A stretch of DNA of 64,000 bases from Trinickia violacea (GTDB lineage Bacteria > Pseudomonadota > Gammaproteobacteria > Burkholderiales > Burkholderiaceae). Positions 25,214 through 33,218 of the stretch are shown here, one piece after another. Positions within the stretch are counted from its first letter, which is position 1. The number at the start of each line of letters is the position of its first letter. The notes under the pieces are model-generated. The model ran no database searches. It was not told the DNA's origin and saw nothing but the letters and a program-made list of their open reading frames with translations. The stretch lies in contig NZ_CP040078.1 in the NCBI RefSeq assembly GCF_005280735.1, forward strand, positions 124,001 through 188,000, read 5' to 3'. The position numbers and the translations under genes were made by a program.

Positions 25214-25872
25214 GCCATGCGTTACGCCGCATGCGCGACTCGCGAGGCGGATGCTTGAACGGTCGGTCGAAAGTACGCATTCGTCAAAGTCGGTAGGGGC
25301 CGTTCGCCGTTGCAGTCGGCGAATGGCCGCTCTGAACTTTGGGAAGACAGCATGCGACACGTCGCCGTCATCCGGGTCGCCGCGACCGGTTGAACCCGCA
25401 AAGTCCAGCGGCCATTCACCCGCGAATAAGTCAAACGAATCGAAGATGCCTTAAATAAGCACGTCTTTGCATTCGCAGGTCAATATTTCCCTCTGCTTTT
25501 TGTCGCCCGGCTAACGATGACCCTGCCGAATTACGGCGGACAGGCAGTGCCTACCTCACCTAACGAGGGCGGCCATGGCCAACGGCAAATAAATTGATCT
25601 ACATCAAATTCGTTCTGCACTAGGCGGGCAATCTGTGCGAACCGGCGCGAGCAGGCACGCGCAACGCGCAAAGGGATCGGATCGTCCCTGCTTTCGCCCG
25701 GACGGAGCGGGTGGCCGCAGGCATGCTCTGCGTCGCGGCAGTCATTGCCGCAGTGGAAGATCCCGGATGGACTAGTCCATGACGAGATCAAGGCCCTTCG
25801 TCCGCGTCTCAGAAACCTCGTGCTGCACTGAAACTTCTTCAGTTTTCCGAAGCAACCCAAGAGGGATCTACC
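25214..25872. other. Intergenic region upstream of aspT, with FNR/ANR-type box and hairpin
   Basis: About 660 bases without a credible gene. At 25298-25328 a 12-bp stem (GGCCGTTCGCCG with CGGCGAATGGCC, one G-T pair) has a 7-base loop and no T-run, so it is not a clear terminator and may be a dispersed intergenic repeat. A perfect FNR/ANR box lies at 25594-25607. Frames in this stretch have no recognisable protein features. Confidence 0.55.
25594..25607. promoter_or_regulatory. FNR/ANR-type box TTGAT-CTAC-ATCAA
   Basis: This is an exact match to the FNR/CRP-family anaerobic consensus TTGAT-N4-ATCAA, a full palindrome, in the long gap upstream of aspT. It suggests that aspT-aspD and perhaps gad are switched on at low oxygen. 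The distance of 265 bases to the aspT start implies a long leader or an intervening promoter. Confidence 0.75.
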
Positions 25873-27570
25873 ATGTCATGGCTAGCGGCCACACTACGGC
25901 ACTACCCCGAAATCGCAGTCTTCCTCGCGCTCGGCATCGGCTACTGGGTGGGCGGCAAGAGCTATAAGGGCTTCAGTCTGGGAGCCGTCACGGCAACCTT
26001 GCTGGTGGCAATCGCTCTCGGGCAGCTGCACATCACGATTTCGCCCAACGTCAAGTCTGTGTTTTTCCTGTTGTTCCTCTTCGCGGTCGGCTACGGCGTC
26101 GGCCCGCAATTCGTCCGCGGCATCGCGAAGGACGGCATCCCTCAGGCCATTTTCTCCGTCGTGCAATGCGCGCTGTGCCTCGCCGCCCCGGTCGTCGCCG
26201 CGAAGCTGGCGGGCTACAGCGTCGGCTCCGCCGCCGGGCTCCTCGCTGGCTCGCAGACGATCTCAGCCTCGATGGGCCTCGCCACGGATGCGATCAACCG
26301 GCTCGGCCTGCCGCCGGACCAGACCAAAACGCTCCTCGACGCAATGCCGACCGCCTATGCGGTCACCTACATCTTCGGCACGGTAGGCTCCGCGGTGATC
26401 CTCGCGATGCTCGGCCCGACGCTCCTGCGCATCGATCTCGTGGCCGCCTGCAAGGAATACGAAGCCACGCTGGGCGGTGCCAAAGAGCTCGGCGGCGCGG
26501 GACAGGCGTGGCACCGGTACGAACTGCGCGCGTACCGGATTCAGAAAGACGGCCCTGCGGTCGGCAAGACCGTCAGCCAGCTGGAAGCGCTCGAGCCCAA
26601 AGGCATGCGGCTCTTTATCGAGCGGATCCGGCGCGCAGGCGGCGTTCAGGACGCGACGCTCGACTTCGTGCTCCAGGCCGACGACGTGGTGGCGGTAGCC
26701 GGCCCTCGCGACCAGCTCGTGTCGCTGCTCGGCGAGCGCGAGCACGCGCACGAAGTCGACGACCCCGAGCTCCTGGCCGTTCCAGCCGAGGGCGTCGACG
26801 TCTTCGTGACCAGCAAGGCGGTAGACGGCAAGACGCTGCAGGAACTCGCGACCCTGCCGGCGGCGCGCGGCGTGTTTCTGAGAAAGATCAAGCGCGGTCC
26901 GACCGAAACTCAGATCCCGGTCCTGCCGAGCACCAAGCTCATGCGCGGCGACACGGTGACGATCGTCGGCCGCACGCAGGACACGACGGCCGCCGCAAAG
27001 GCGCTCGGCGTGCTGGACCGGCCCACCAACGTGACGGATGTCGCGTTTACGTGCCTCGCGATCACGATCGGGGCGCTGGTGGGGGCGGTCGTCTTCAAGG
27101 CCGGCAGCGTTCCGATCACGCTCTCGACCGCCGGCGGCGCATTGATCGCGGGCATCGTGTTCGGCTGGCTGCGGGCGATACACCCGACGTTCGGCCGGAT
27201 TCCCGAGCCCACGGTCTGGTTCATGAACTCGGTCGGGTTGAACGTTTTCATCGCTGTCGTCGGCATCACCGCGGGTCCTGGCTTCGTGGCGGGCCTGCAG
27301 CAACTGGGCGTGAGCCTTTTCCTATGGGGCATCGTCGCGACCACAGTGCCGCTGATTCTCGGGATGTACATCGCCAAGTACGTGTTCCGCTTTCATCCCG
27401 CGATCGTGCTCGGCGCCTGCGCCGGTGCGAGAACGACGACGGCCGCGCTGGGGATGGTTTGCGATGCCGCGAAGAGCCAGATCCCCGGTCTCGGATACAC
27501 GGTGACTTACGCGGTGGGCAACACGCTGCTGACGATCTGGGGCATGGTCGTCGTGATGATCCTGAGCTAG
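25873..27570 (+). CDS. aspT: Aspartate:alanine antiporter AspT (AAEx family)
   Basis: This 565-residue inner-membrane exchanger imports aspartate and exports alanine. With aspartate decarboxylase it consumes a cytosolic proton per cycle and builds proton-motive force. It has two membrane halves (residues about 1-190 and 385-565; GYWVGGKSYKGFSLGAV, FLLFLFAVGYGVGPQF, IVLGACAGARTTTAAL) separated by a cytosolic region with two TrkA-C-like domains (about 205-370; GPAVGKTVSQLEAL, VDGKTLQELATL). This layout is that of AspT. It is followed by aspD with a ribosome site AGGAGGT, so the two form an operon. The ANR box lies upstream. Confidence 0.9.
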   Translation: MSWLAATLRHYPEIAVFLALGIGYWVGGKSYKGFSLGAVTATLLVAIALGQLHITISPNVKSVFFLLFLFAVGYGVGPQFVRGIAKDGIPQAIFSVVQCALCLAAPVVAAKLAGYSVGSAAGLLAGSQTISASMGLATDAINRLGLPPDQTKTLLDAMPTAYAVTYIFGTVGSAVILAMLGPTLLRIDLVAACKEYEATLGGAKELGGAGQAWHRYELRAYRIQKDGPAVGKTVSQLEALEPKGMRLFIERIRRAGGVQDATLDFVLQADDVVAVAGPRDQLVSLLGEREHAHEVDDPELLAVPAEGVDVFVTSKAVDGKTLQELATLPAARGVFLRKIKRGPTETQIPVLPSTKLMRGDTVTIVGRTQDTTAAAKALGVLDRPTNVTDVAFTCLAITIGALVGAVVFKAGSVPITLSTAGGALIAGIVFGWLRAIHPTFGRIPEPTVWFMNSVGLNVFIAVVGITAGPGFVAGLQQLGVSLFLWGIVATTVPLILGMYIAKYVFRFHPAIVLGACAGARTTTAALGMVCDAAKSQIPGLGYTVTYAVGNTLLTIWGMVVVMILS

Positions 27571-27645
27571 CCAGCCTGAACAGGCGCCAAGGATTCGTTC
27601 TTCCTTATGTTGGCTCGGCCGAGAAACTTCTTCAGGAGGTGCCAG

Positions 27646-29301
27646 ATGGCGAAGTCCGAAAAGAAGGAGACGGGAGAAGCGGCAAAGCTGGCCGCACTCA
27701 GCCCGTTCGAACTGAAAGACGAACTGATCAAGGCGGCCGGCGGCGGCGCCGTGGAGCGCGCGGCGAACGTCGCGATGCTCAACGCCGGGCGCGGCAACCC
27801 GAATTTCCTGGCGACGATTCCGCGGCATGGATTCTGGCAGCTGGGTCTCTTCGCGATGCGCGAAGCGGAGCGGTCGTTTGCGTACTTGCCCGAGGGCGTG
27901 GGCGGTTTTCCGAAGCGCGAAGGTCTCACCGAGCGCTTCGAGCTGTTCCTGCGCGAGAACAAGGGCGTGCCCGGCATCGCATTCCTTGCGGGCGCGGTGT
28001 CGTACGTGCGCGACCAGCTGGGTCTTTCCGCCGGCGAATTCCTGTACGAGATGTGCGAAGGCATCCTCGCGTCGAACTATCCGGTACCGGACCGGATGCT
28101 GAAGCTGTCCGAGATCATCGTCGGACAATATCTGCGGCGCGAAATGATCGGGCGCTACCCGTTCATCGGCGAATTCGACCTCTTCGCCGTGGAGGGCGGC
28201 ACGGCGGCGATGACGTACATCTTCAACACGATGCGCGAGAACCACCTGGTCAAGGCCGGCGACACCATCGCGCTCGGACGCCCGATCTTCACGCCCTACA
28301 TCGAGATTCCCCGGCTGAACGACTATGACCTGAACGTCGTCAATCTCGACGCCGACGTGGCGAACGGCTGGCAGTACTCGAAAGAGGAGCTCGACAAGCT
28401 GCGCGACCCGAAGGTCAAGGCGTTCTTCCTCGTGAACCCGAGCAATCCGCCGTCGGTGAAGATCAGCGACGAAAGCCTCGAAACCATCGCGGACATCGTC
28501 AAGGAGCGGCCGGATCTCATCCTGCTCACCGACGACGTGTACGGCACGTTCGCCGACGACTTCGTGTCGCTGTTCGCGCTCGCGCCGCACAACACGATTC
28601 TCGTCTATTCGTACTCGAAGTACTTCGGGGCGACCGGCTGGCGGCTCGGGACGATCGCGACGCATCGCGACAACGTTCTCGACAGGCTGATCGCCGAGTT
28701 GCCGAAGGACGTGAAGAAGAATCTGCACAAGCGCTACGAGTCGATCACGACCGAGCCTGACAAGCTCAAGTTCATCGATCGCCTCGTTGCGGACAGCCGC
28801 ACGGTCGCGCTGAATCATACGGCCGGCCTGTCGACACCCCAGCAGGTGCAGATGGTGTTGTTCTCGCTGTTCTCGCTGATGGATACGCCCGACGCCTACA
28901 AGAACGCGCTGAAGCGCCTGATCCGTCATCGCAAGCGGGCGCTGTTCGAGGAGATCGGCATCACGTTCGAGGAGGACGACCCGAACCAGGTCGACTACTA
29001 CACGCTCCTCGACATGGAGTTTCTCGGCGAGCGCGCGTACGGCCGCGACTTCGTCGACTGGGTGACCAAGAACACACAGCCGTCCGAGATGCTCTTCCGG
29101 CTCGCGCGCGAAGCGCGCGTCGTGCTGCTGCCCGGGCGCGGCTTCGGCACGCCGCATCCGTCCGGGCGGGTGTCGCTGGCGAACCTCAACGAGTCCGATT
29201 ACCGGAAGATCGGACAGGCGATCCGCAAGCTGCTCGCGGAATACGTGGAGCGTTACAACGCGGCAACGGGCAAGCAACTCGACAAGAACAAAGTCTTATA
29301 G
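27646..29301 (+). CDS. aspD: Aspartate 4-decarboxylase AspD
   Basis: This is a 551-residue PLP enzyme of the aspartate aminotransferase fold that converts L-aspartate to L-alanine and CO2. The PLP lysine lies in SYSKYFGATGWRLG; other family marks are NPSNPPSVKISDES and LTDDVYGTFADDF, and a C-terminal RLAREARVVLLPG. Length matches the family (about 530-550). I chose ATG 27646, with AGGAGGT 5 bases upstream. It is the partner of AspT just upstream; together they give proton consumption and alanine export, useful at low pH or under oxygen limitation. Confidence 0.9.
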   Translation: MAKSEKKETGEAAKLAALSPFELKDELIKAAGGGAVERAANVAMLNAGRGNPNFLATIPRHGFWQLGLFAMREAERSFAYLPEGVGGFPKREGLTERFELFLRENKGVPGIAFLAGAVSYVRDQLGLSAGEFLYEMCEGILASNYPVPDRMLKLSEIIVGQYLRREMIGRYPFIGEFDLFAVEGGTAAMTYIFNTMRENHLVKAGDTIALGRPIFTPYIEIPRLNDYDLNVVNLDADVANGWQYSKEELDKLRDPKVKAFFLVNPSNPPSVKISDESLETIADIVKERPDLILLTDDVYGTFADDFVSLFALAPHNTILVYSYSKYFGATGWRLGTIATHRDNVLDRLIAELPKDVKKNLHKRYESITTEPDKLKFIDRLVADSRTVALNHTAGLSTPQQVQMVLFSLFSLMDTPDAYKNALKRLIRHRKRALFEEIGITFEEDDPNQVDYYTLLDMEFLGERAYGRDFVDWVTKNTQPSEMLFRLAREARVVLLPGRGFGTPHPSGRVSLANLNESDYRKIGQAIRKLLAEYVERYNAATGKQLDKNKVL

Positions 29302-29378
29302 AACCCCGCCGTGAATTGCGACTTGCGCAGTCTGCGGCTTCCATTCATCAAACGTGTTTGGACGTTGAGGAGTGTCAG

Positions 29379-30752
29379 ATGAACCCATCCGTGGAAAAGA
29401 TCACTGCCTACGACCAGTTTAACTTCCCGACTCCGGAGAACGAGTTTCCGAGAGACGGGATGGCGGCTCGCGCGGCGGAGGCCATCGTCATCAGTTCGGA
29501 GTGGACGGATGCGAACCCGATGCTGAACATGTCGTCGTTCGTGACGACATGGGCAGAGCCGGAAGCCGTGGACACGGCGAGACGGAACATGTTCAAGAAC
29601 TACATCGACCACGACATGTACCCACAGCTGTTCGCGATGGAGACGCGGATGGTCAAGTGGCTGCACCATCTCTGGAACGGTCCGGCCGGCGTGGAGCCGT
29701 ACGGCACCGCCACCGTGGGCTCGTCGGAAGCCTGCATGCTGGCAGGCCTCGCGCACAAGTGGAACTGGCGGCAGAAGCGCGAGAAGGCAGGCAAGGACGC
29801 AAGCCGGCCCAACATGGTGACGGGCGGCAACGTGCAGATCGTCTGGAAGAAGTTTCTGCGCTATTTCGACGTCGAGCCGCGCATCGTGCCGTTGAAGCCC
29901 GGCAACTACCGGCTCACAGCGGAAGCGCTCGACCAGTACGTCGACGAAAACACGATCGCGGTGGTCGCGATCGCGGGTCAGACGTTCACGGGCGAGGACG
30001 ACGACATCCAGGGCATCCACGACTGGCTCGACGACTACGAGAAGAAGACCGGCATCTCGATCCCGATGCATATCGACGGCGCGTCGGGCGGCTTCGTCAA
30101 TCCGTTCCTCTACCCCGACTACCAATGGGACTTCCGGCTGCCGCGCGTGCAGTCGATCAACGCGTCCGGGCACAAGTACGGCCTCGTTCCGCCGGGACTG
30201 GGGTGGGTCGTCTTCCGTGAGCGCAAGGTATTCAACGAGGATCTCGTTTTCTACGTGAACTACCTCGGCGGCGAGATGCCGACCGCGACGCTGAACTTCA
30301 GCCGCAACGGCTTCCAGATCGCCGTGCAGTACTACATGTTCCTCAGACTGGGATTCGAAGGCTACCGGCGGATCATGCAGCACACGCTGGAGAACGCGAT
30401 CGCGCTGCGCAAGACGCTCGTCGACAGCGGCTATTTCACGATCATGAACGAGATGCAGCGGATACCGGTTGTCGCCGTTACGCTGGACAAGAAAGTCACC
30501 AAGTTCAACGAATTCGACGTTTCGAACAAGGTGCGGGAAAAGGGCTGGGTGCTTTCAGCGTACTCGATGCCGCCGAACGCCGAGGAAGTGAAAAGCCTGC
30601 GGGTCGTCGTGCGTCCGCACATCAATCAGAACGTGGCCCAACAGCTCGGGCACGACGTCATCAGTGCGTGCCGGTATCTCGAGCAGCACGGCGGAACCGC
30701 CGCGCCGCCCAAGCTGCACGGACACGAGAGCGCAACGCCCGCCAAGTGCTGA
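29379..30752 (+). CDS. gadB: Glutamate decarboxylase
   Basis: This is a 457-residue PLP enzyme converting glutamate to GABA and CO2 with uptake of a proton. Group II decarboxylase marks: HIDGASGGFVNPF, then NASGHKYGLVPPGLGWV with the PLP-binding lysine. The length is close to the roughly 466 residues of enteric GadB. The start ATG has GAGGAG upstream. It is 77 bases after aspD on the same strand, so probably in the same acid-resistance unit. No GadC-type glutamate/GABA antiporter is adjacent, so exchange must rely on another transporter or the enzyme serves internal pH control only. Confidence 0.92.
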   Translation: MNPSVEKITAYDQFNFPTPENEFPRDGMAARAAEAIVISSEWTDANPMLNMSSFVTTWAEPEAVDTARRNMFKNYIDHDMYPQLFAMETRMVKWLHHLWNGPAGVEPYGTATVGSSEACMLAGLAHKWNWRQKREKAGKDASRPNMVTGGNVQIVWKKFLRYFDVEPRIVPLKPGNYRLTAEALDQYVDENTIAVVAIAGQTFTGEDDDIQGIHDWLDDYEKKTGISIPMHIDGASGGFVNPFLYPDYQWDFRLPRVQSINASGHKYGLVPPGLGWVVFRERKVFNEDLVFYVNYLGGEMPTATLNFSRNGFQIAVQYYMFLRLGFEGYRRIMQHTLENAIALRKTLVDSGYFTIMNEMQRIPVVAVTLDKKVTKFNEFDVSNKVREKGWVLSAYSMPPNAEEVKSLRVVVRPHINQNVAQQLGHDVISACRYLEQHGGTAAPPKLHGHESATPAKC

Positions 30753-30834
30753 GGCAGGCGTCACGCCTACGGTCACGTACCGGCCCGGCGCAAGCCGCGA
30801 GGTTCGCGCCGGCGCCCGCGTGCGGCATGCGCAT

Positions 30835-31620
30835 TCACACGTGGCCGATCGCGGCCTCGACCAGCGCCAGCACGCGGCACGGGCTGCCGGATCCCCGGCG
30901 AATCTTCAACGGCGGCGTAATCAGCAGCGCCCCCGTCGCCGGCAGCTTGTCGAGGTTGACGAGGCTCGCCAAGCCGAACTTGTTGTTGCCGTGCATGTTG
31001 GAATGGCACGGGAACGGCTGCGCGAACGCATACGCCTGCCCCGCATCGGTACCGACGCCCTCCGTGCCCCAGCCGATCACCTCGCGTTCCCGCGCGAGGA
31101 AGTTCGGCAGGTCGGGGTGCCCGCCCGGCGTATGTGCGCCGTCTTCTTTCACGTTGAGAAAGGCGTCCGGATCGGTCCGCTGCGACCAGTCCGTGCGCAT
31201 CAGCACCCAGCTTCCCGCCGGAATGCGTCCGTGCTCGGCCTCCCACTGCTCGACACGCTCGATGGTCAGCAAATAGTCGGCGCTTTCACGCACCTCAGCC
31301 GACACGTCGATCACGCAAGCCGGCGCGATCAGCTTCTGGACGTCGATCGTGTCGGTCGCGTTGTTCGGATAGTCGCGCCCGGTGATCCAGTGAATCGGCG
31401 CGTCGAAGTGCGTGCCCGTGTGCTCGCCGCACGAGATGTTGTTCCAGTACCAGGCCGGGCCGCGTTCGTCGAAGTTCGAGATCTCTTCGAGTCGAAACGG
31501 CGCTGTCTGACCGTATTGAGGCGGCAGCGGAATGATCGGCGTGCGCGCGTGCAGCGTCTGGCTCAGATCGATGACGCGAATCGCGCCGCTTTGCAACGCA
31601 TCTGCGAAGGCTTTGAGCAT
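30835..31620 (-). CDS. Cyclase-family hydrolase (kynurenine formamidase / isatin hydrolase type)
   Basis: This 261-residue protein has the metal-binding signature HTGTHFDAPIHW (His, His, Asp and His ligands), shared by bacterial kynurenine formamidase and isatin hydrolase. These manganese- or zinc-dependent enzymes open amide or lactam bonds; which one this is cannot be settled from motifs. It is the last gene of the minus-strand operon that starts with an acyl-CoA ligase at 39984, and lies about 65 bases after the iorB-like gene. An arylamide or indole-derived substrate would fit the presence of indolepyruvate ferredoxin oxidoreductase subunits, but this is inference. ATG 31620 gives a normal length. 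Confidence 0.75.
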   Translation of the reverse strand: MLKAFADALQSGAIRVIDLSQTLHARTPIIPLPPQYGQTAPFRLEEISNFDERGPAWYWNNISCGEHTGTHFDAPIHWITGRDYPNNATDTIDVQKLIAPACVIDVSAEVRESADYLLTIERVEQWEAEHGRIPAGSWVLMRTDWSQRTDPDAFLNVKEDGAHTPGGHPDLPNFLAREREVIGWGTEGVGTDAGQAYAFAQPFPCHSNMHGNNKFGLASLVNLDKLPATGALLITPPLKIRRGSGSPCRVLALVEAAIGHV

Positions 31621-31685
31621 GGGGTTCCCCTTTGTCAACCGCAATTCATCGAAGCAGCCTACTGCAACCGGCCGCAACCTATCAA

Positions 31686-33218
31686 TCACGCCGCGACACG
31701 CCATTGGCCGAGCAGATCGGCGAGGCGCTGGCCGCTGTCGTCCGCGAGCGCGGCCTCGCGCAGTTGACGCACGCGATCGGCCGCCGCGCTTTCGCGACGC
31801 AGCACCGGCAGCGCCGCCTCGATGGCCGTGAAGCTGCGCATGCCGCGCGCGTGCGTGTCGCCGTAGCCTTTCACGAGACGCTGACAGCGCGCGACTTCGA
31901 CGGCCAGCCAGTAGTCGTGCCGGGCGATCTCGGCAACGCTCGCGAGCCAGCGCCGGCACGCCGCCATTTCGCGCTCGTAGCGCAGCGAGCGGCGGCGCAT
32001 GCCGCGCAGCGACGCCACGCAATACAACTGCAAGAACCCGCTCAGCGACGACGTCCGCACGACCCGTCCCTCGCGCGTCATCCGCTCCACGAGGCTGCGC
32101 GCCCAACCCGGCTTCATCAGCCAGCGGCCAAGCGCAGCGGGCAGCGTGTCGGCGATCTCGTCGACGCGCGGATGCAGGAATTCGCTGATATGCAGCAACT
32201 GTCCGCGCTCCACTTTGACCTCCGCCGCCACGCGCGTGAAACGGCCGCCGCGAATCTTGAGGTCGGCCACGCGCACGGTGTCCTCGTATGACATCCAAAG
32301 CGCAAGATGCCTCGCGGTTTCCGACAGAAGCTCCCAGCGGGCGTTGCCGTTGTCGATGTCGCGGATCGTCATCAAGTGATCGAGATATTCCGCGCCATAG
32401 GCCACGTCCTGATAGTCGGCAAGCCGTCTCACACCCGCCTGCAAGATCGCGTGGACTTCGGCAGGGAAATCGCTGCGAATGCGAGCGTCGAGCGCGGCCA
32501 GCCGGGCATCGTTCGGCAACGGCTTGAACGCCGCTGCATTTCCGGCCGCAGGCATTGCCGTATCCGCCGATTCCTTCGCTGCCGTAGCCGTCGTCGCCGC
32601 GAGACCGGCGCCGAACGCCTTCACACTCGTCTCCACGCCGACGCCGCCGCGCTCGATCGCCGCCTCGAAATCGGCGCGCTCGAACGGCAGCACGCGTGCG
32701 CCCGCGAGCGCGCCGAACAACGCAGCGCTGATCACGCTGCCGGTCTCCTGCGCCAACGCCGCGAAGTCCGCCGCGATGAAGCGCTTGGCGGCCGCTTTCC
32801 CGGCCTCCAGCAAGCGCTGCGAATCGACGCGGCCGTCGCCCATCGCGGTCTTCTCGGTCATCGAGTAGACGCGGTGCGTCGACGTGATCAGCGTCGTGAG
32901 GTCCGCCGTGACGAACCCGCGCTGCACGGCCCGGCCCGCTTCCATCAATTCGGAGCACAGGACGATGTCGACATGGCCCGCCACCGGCGCGAGCGCGAGG
33001 ACCGGCTCCGGTGCGCCCGGTGCGAGCTTCAGCGGATGAAACTCGACGTAGTAGATCGTGGCGCCCGTGCGCTGCGCCACGCCGGGCACGGACGTCGTCT
33101 GCGCGACATAGCCGGCATGCTCGGCGAGATCGACGATCCAGTCCGCGAGCACCCCGCCGCCTTCGCCGCCCATCGCGAGAATCGCGATGCCGATCGGCCT
33201 CACGGCATCAGACAACAT
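31686..33218 (-). CDS. iorB: Indolepyruvate ferredoxin oxidoreductase, beta-type subunit with C-terminal extension
   Basis: This 510-residue protein opens with the gamma/beta domain of 2-oxoacid:ferredoxin oxidoreductases (IGIAILAMGGEGGGVLADWIVDLAEHAGY, TSVPGVAQRTGATIYYVE) to about residue 200, followed by a 300-residue alpha-helical extension found in the longer bacterial versions (LADLLGQWRVAA at the end). It overlaps the upstream iorA-like gene by 11 bases, showing coupling. With IorA it would oxidise aryl-2-oxoacids to aryl-acetyl-CoA and CO2, passing electrons to ferredoxin. Confidence 0.85.
   Translation of the reverse strand: MLSDAVRPIGIAILAMGGEGGGVLADWIVDLAEHAGYVAQTTSVPGVAQRTGATIYYVEFHPLKLAPGAPEPVLALAPVAGHVDIVLCSELMEAGRAVQRGFVTADLTTLITSTHRVYSMTEKTAMGDGRVDSQRLLEAGKAAAKRFIAADFAALAQETGSVISAALFGALAGARVLPFERADFEAAIERGGVGVETSVKAFGAGLAATTATAAKESADTAMPAAGNAAAFKPLPNDARLAALDARIRSDFPAEVHAILQAGVRRLADYQDVAYGAEYLDHLMTIRDIDNGNARWELLSETARHLALWMSYEDTVRVADLKIRGGRFTRVAAEVKVERGQLLHISEFLHPRVDEIADTLPAALGRWLMKPGWARSLVERMTREGRVVRTSSLSGFLQLYCVASLRGMRRRSLRYEREMAACRRWLASVAEIARHDYWLAVEVARCQRLVKGYGDTHARGMRSFTAIEAALPVLRRESAAADRVRQLREAALADDSGQRLADLLGQWRVAA

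Noticed and set aside
25058..25454. Short frames in the gap before aspT
   Set aside because: They translate the hairpin-containing intergenic sequence; composition and lack of start signals argue against genes.
26166..28328. A 720-codon plus-strand frame across the aspT/aspD genes
   Set aside because: It is an out-of-frame shadow of two clear genes and is dominated by Arg, Ala and Gly without motifs.
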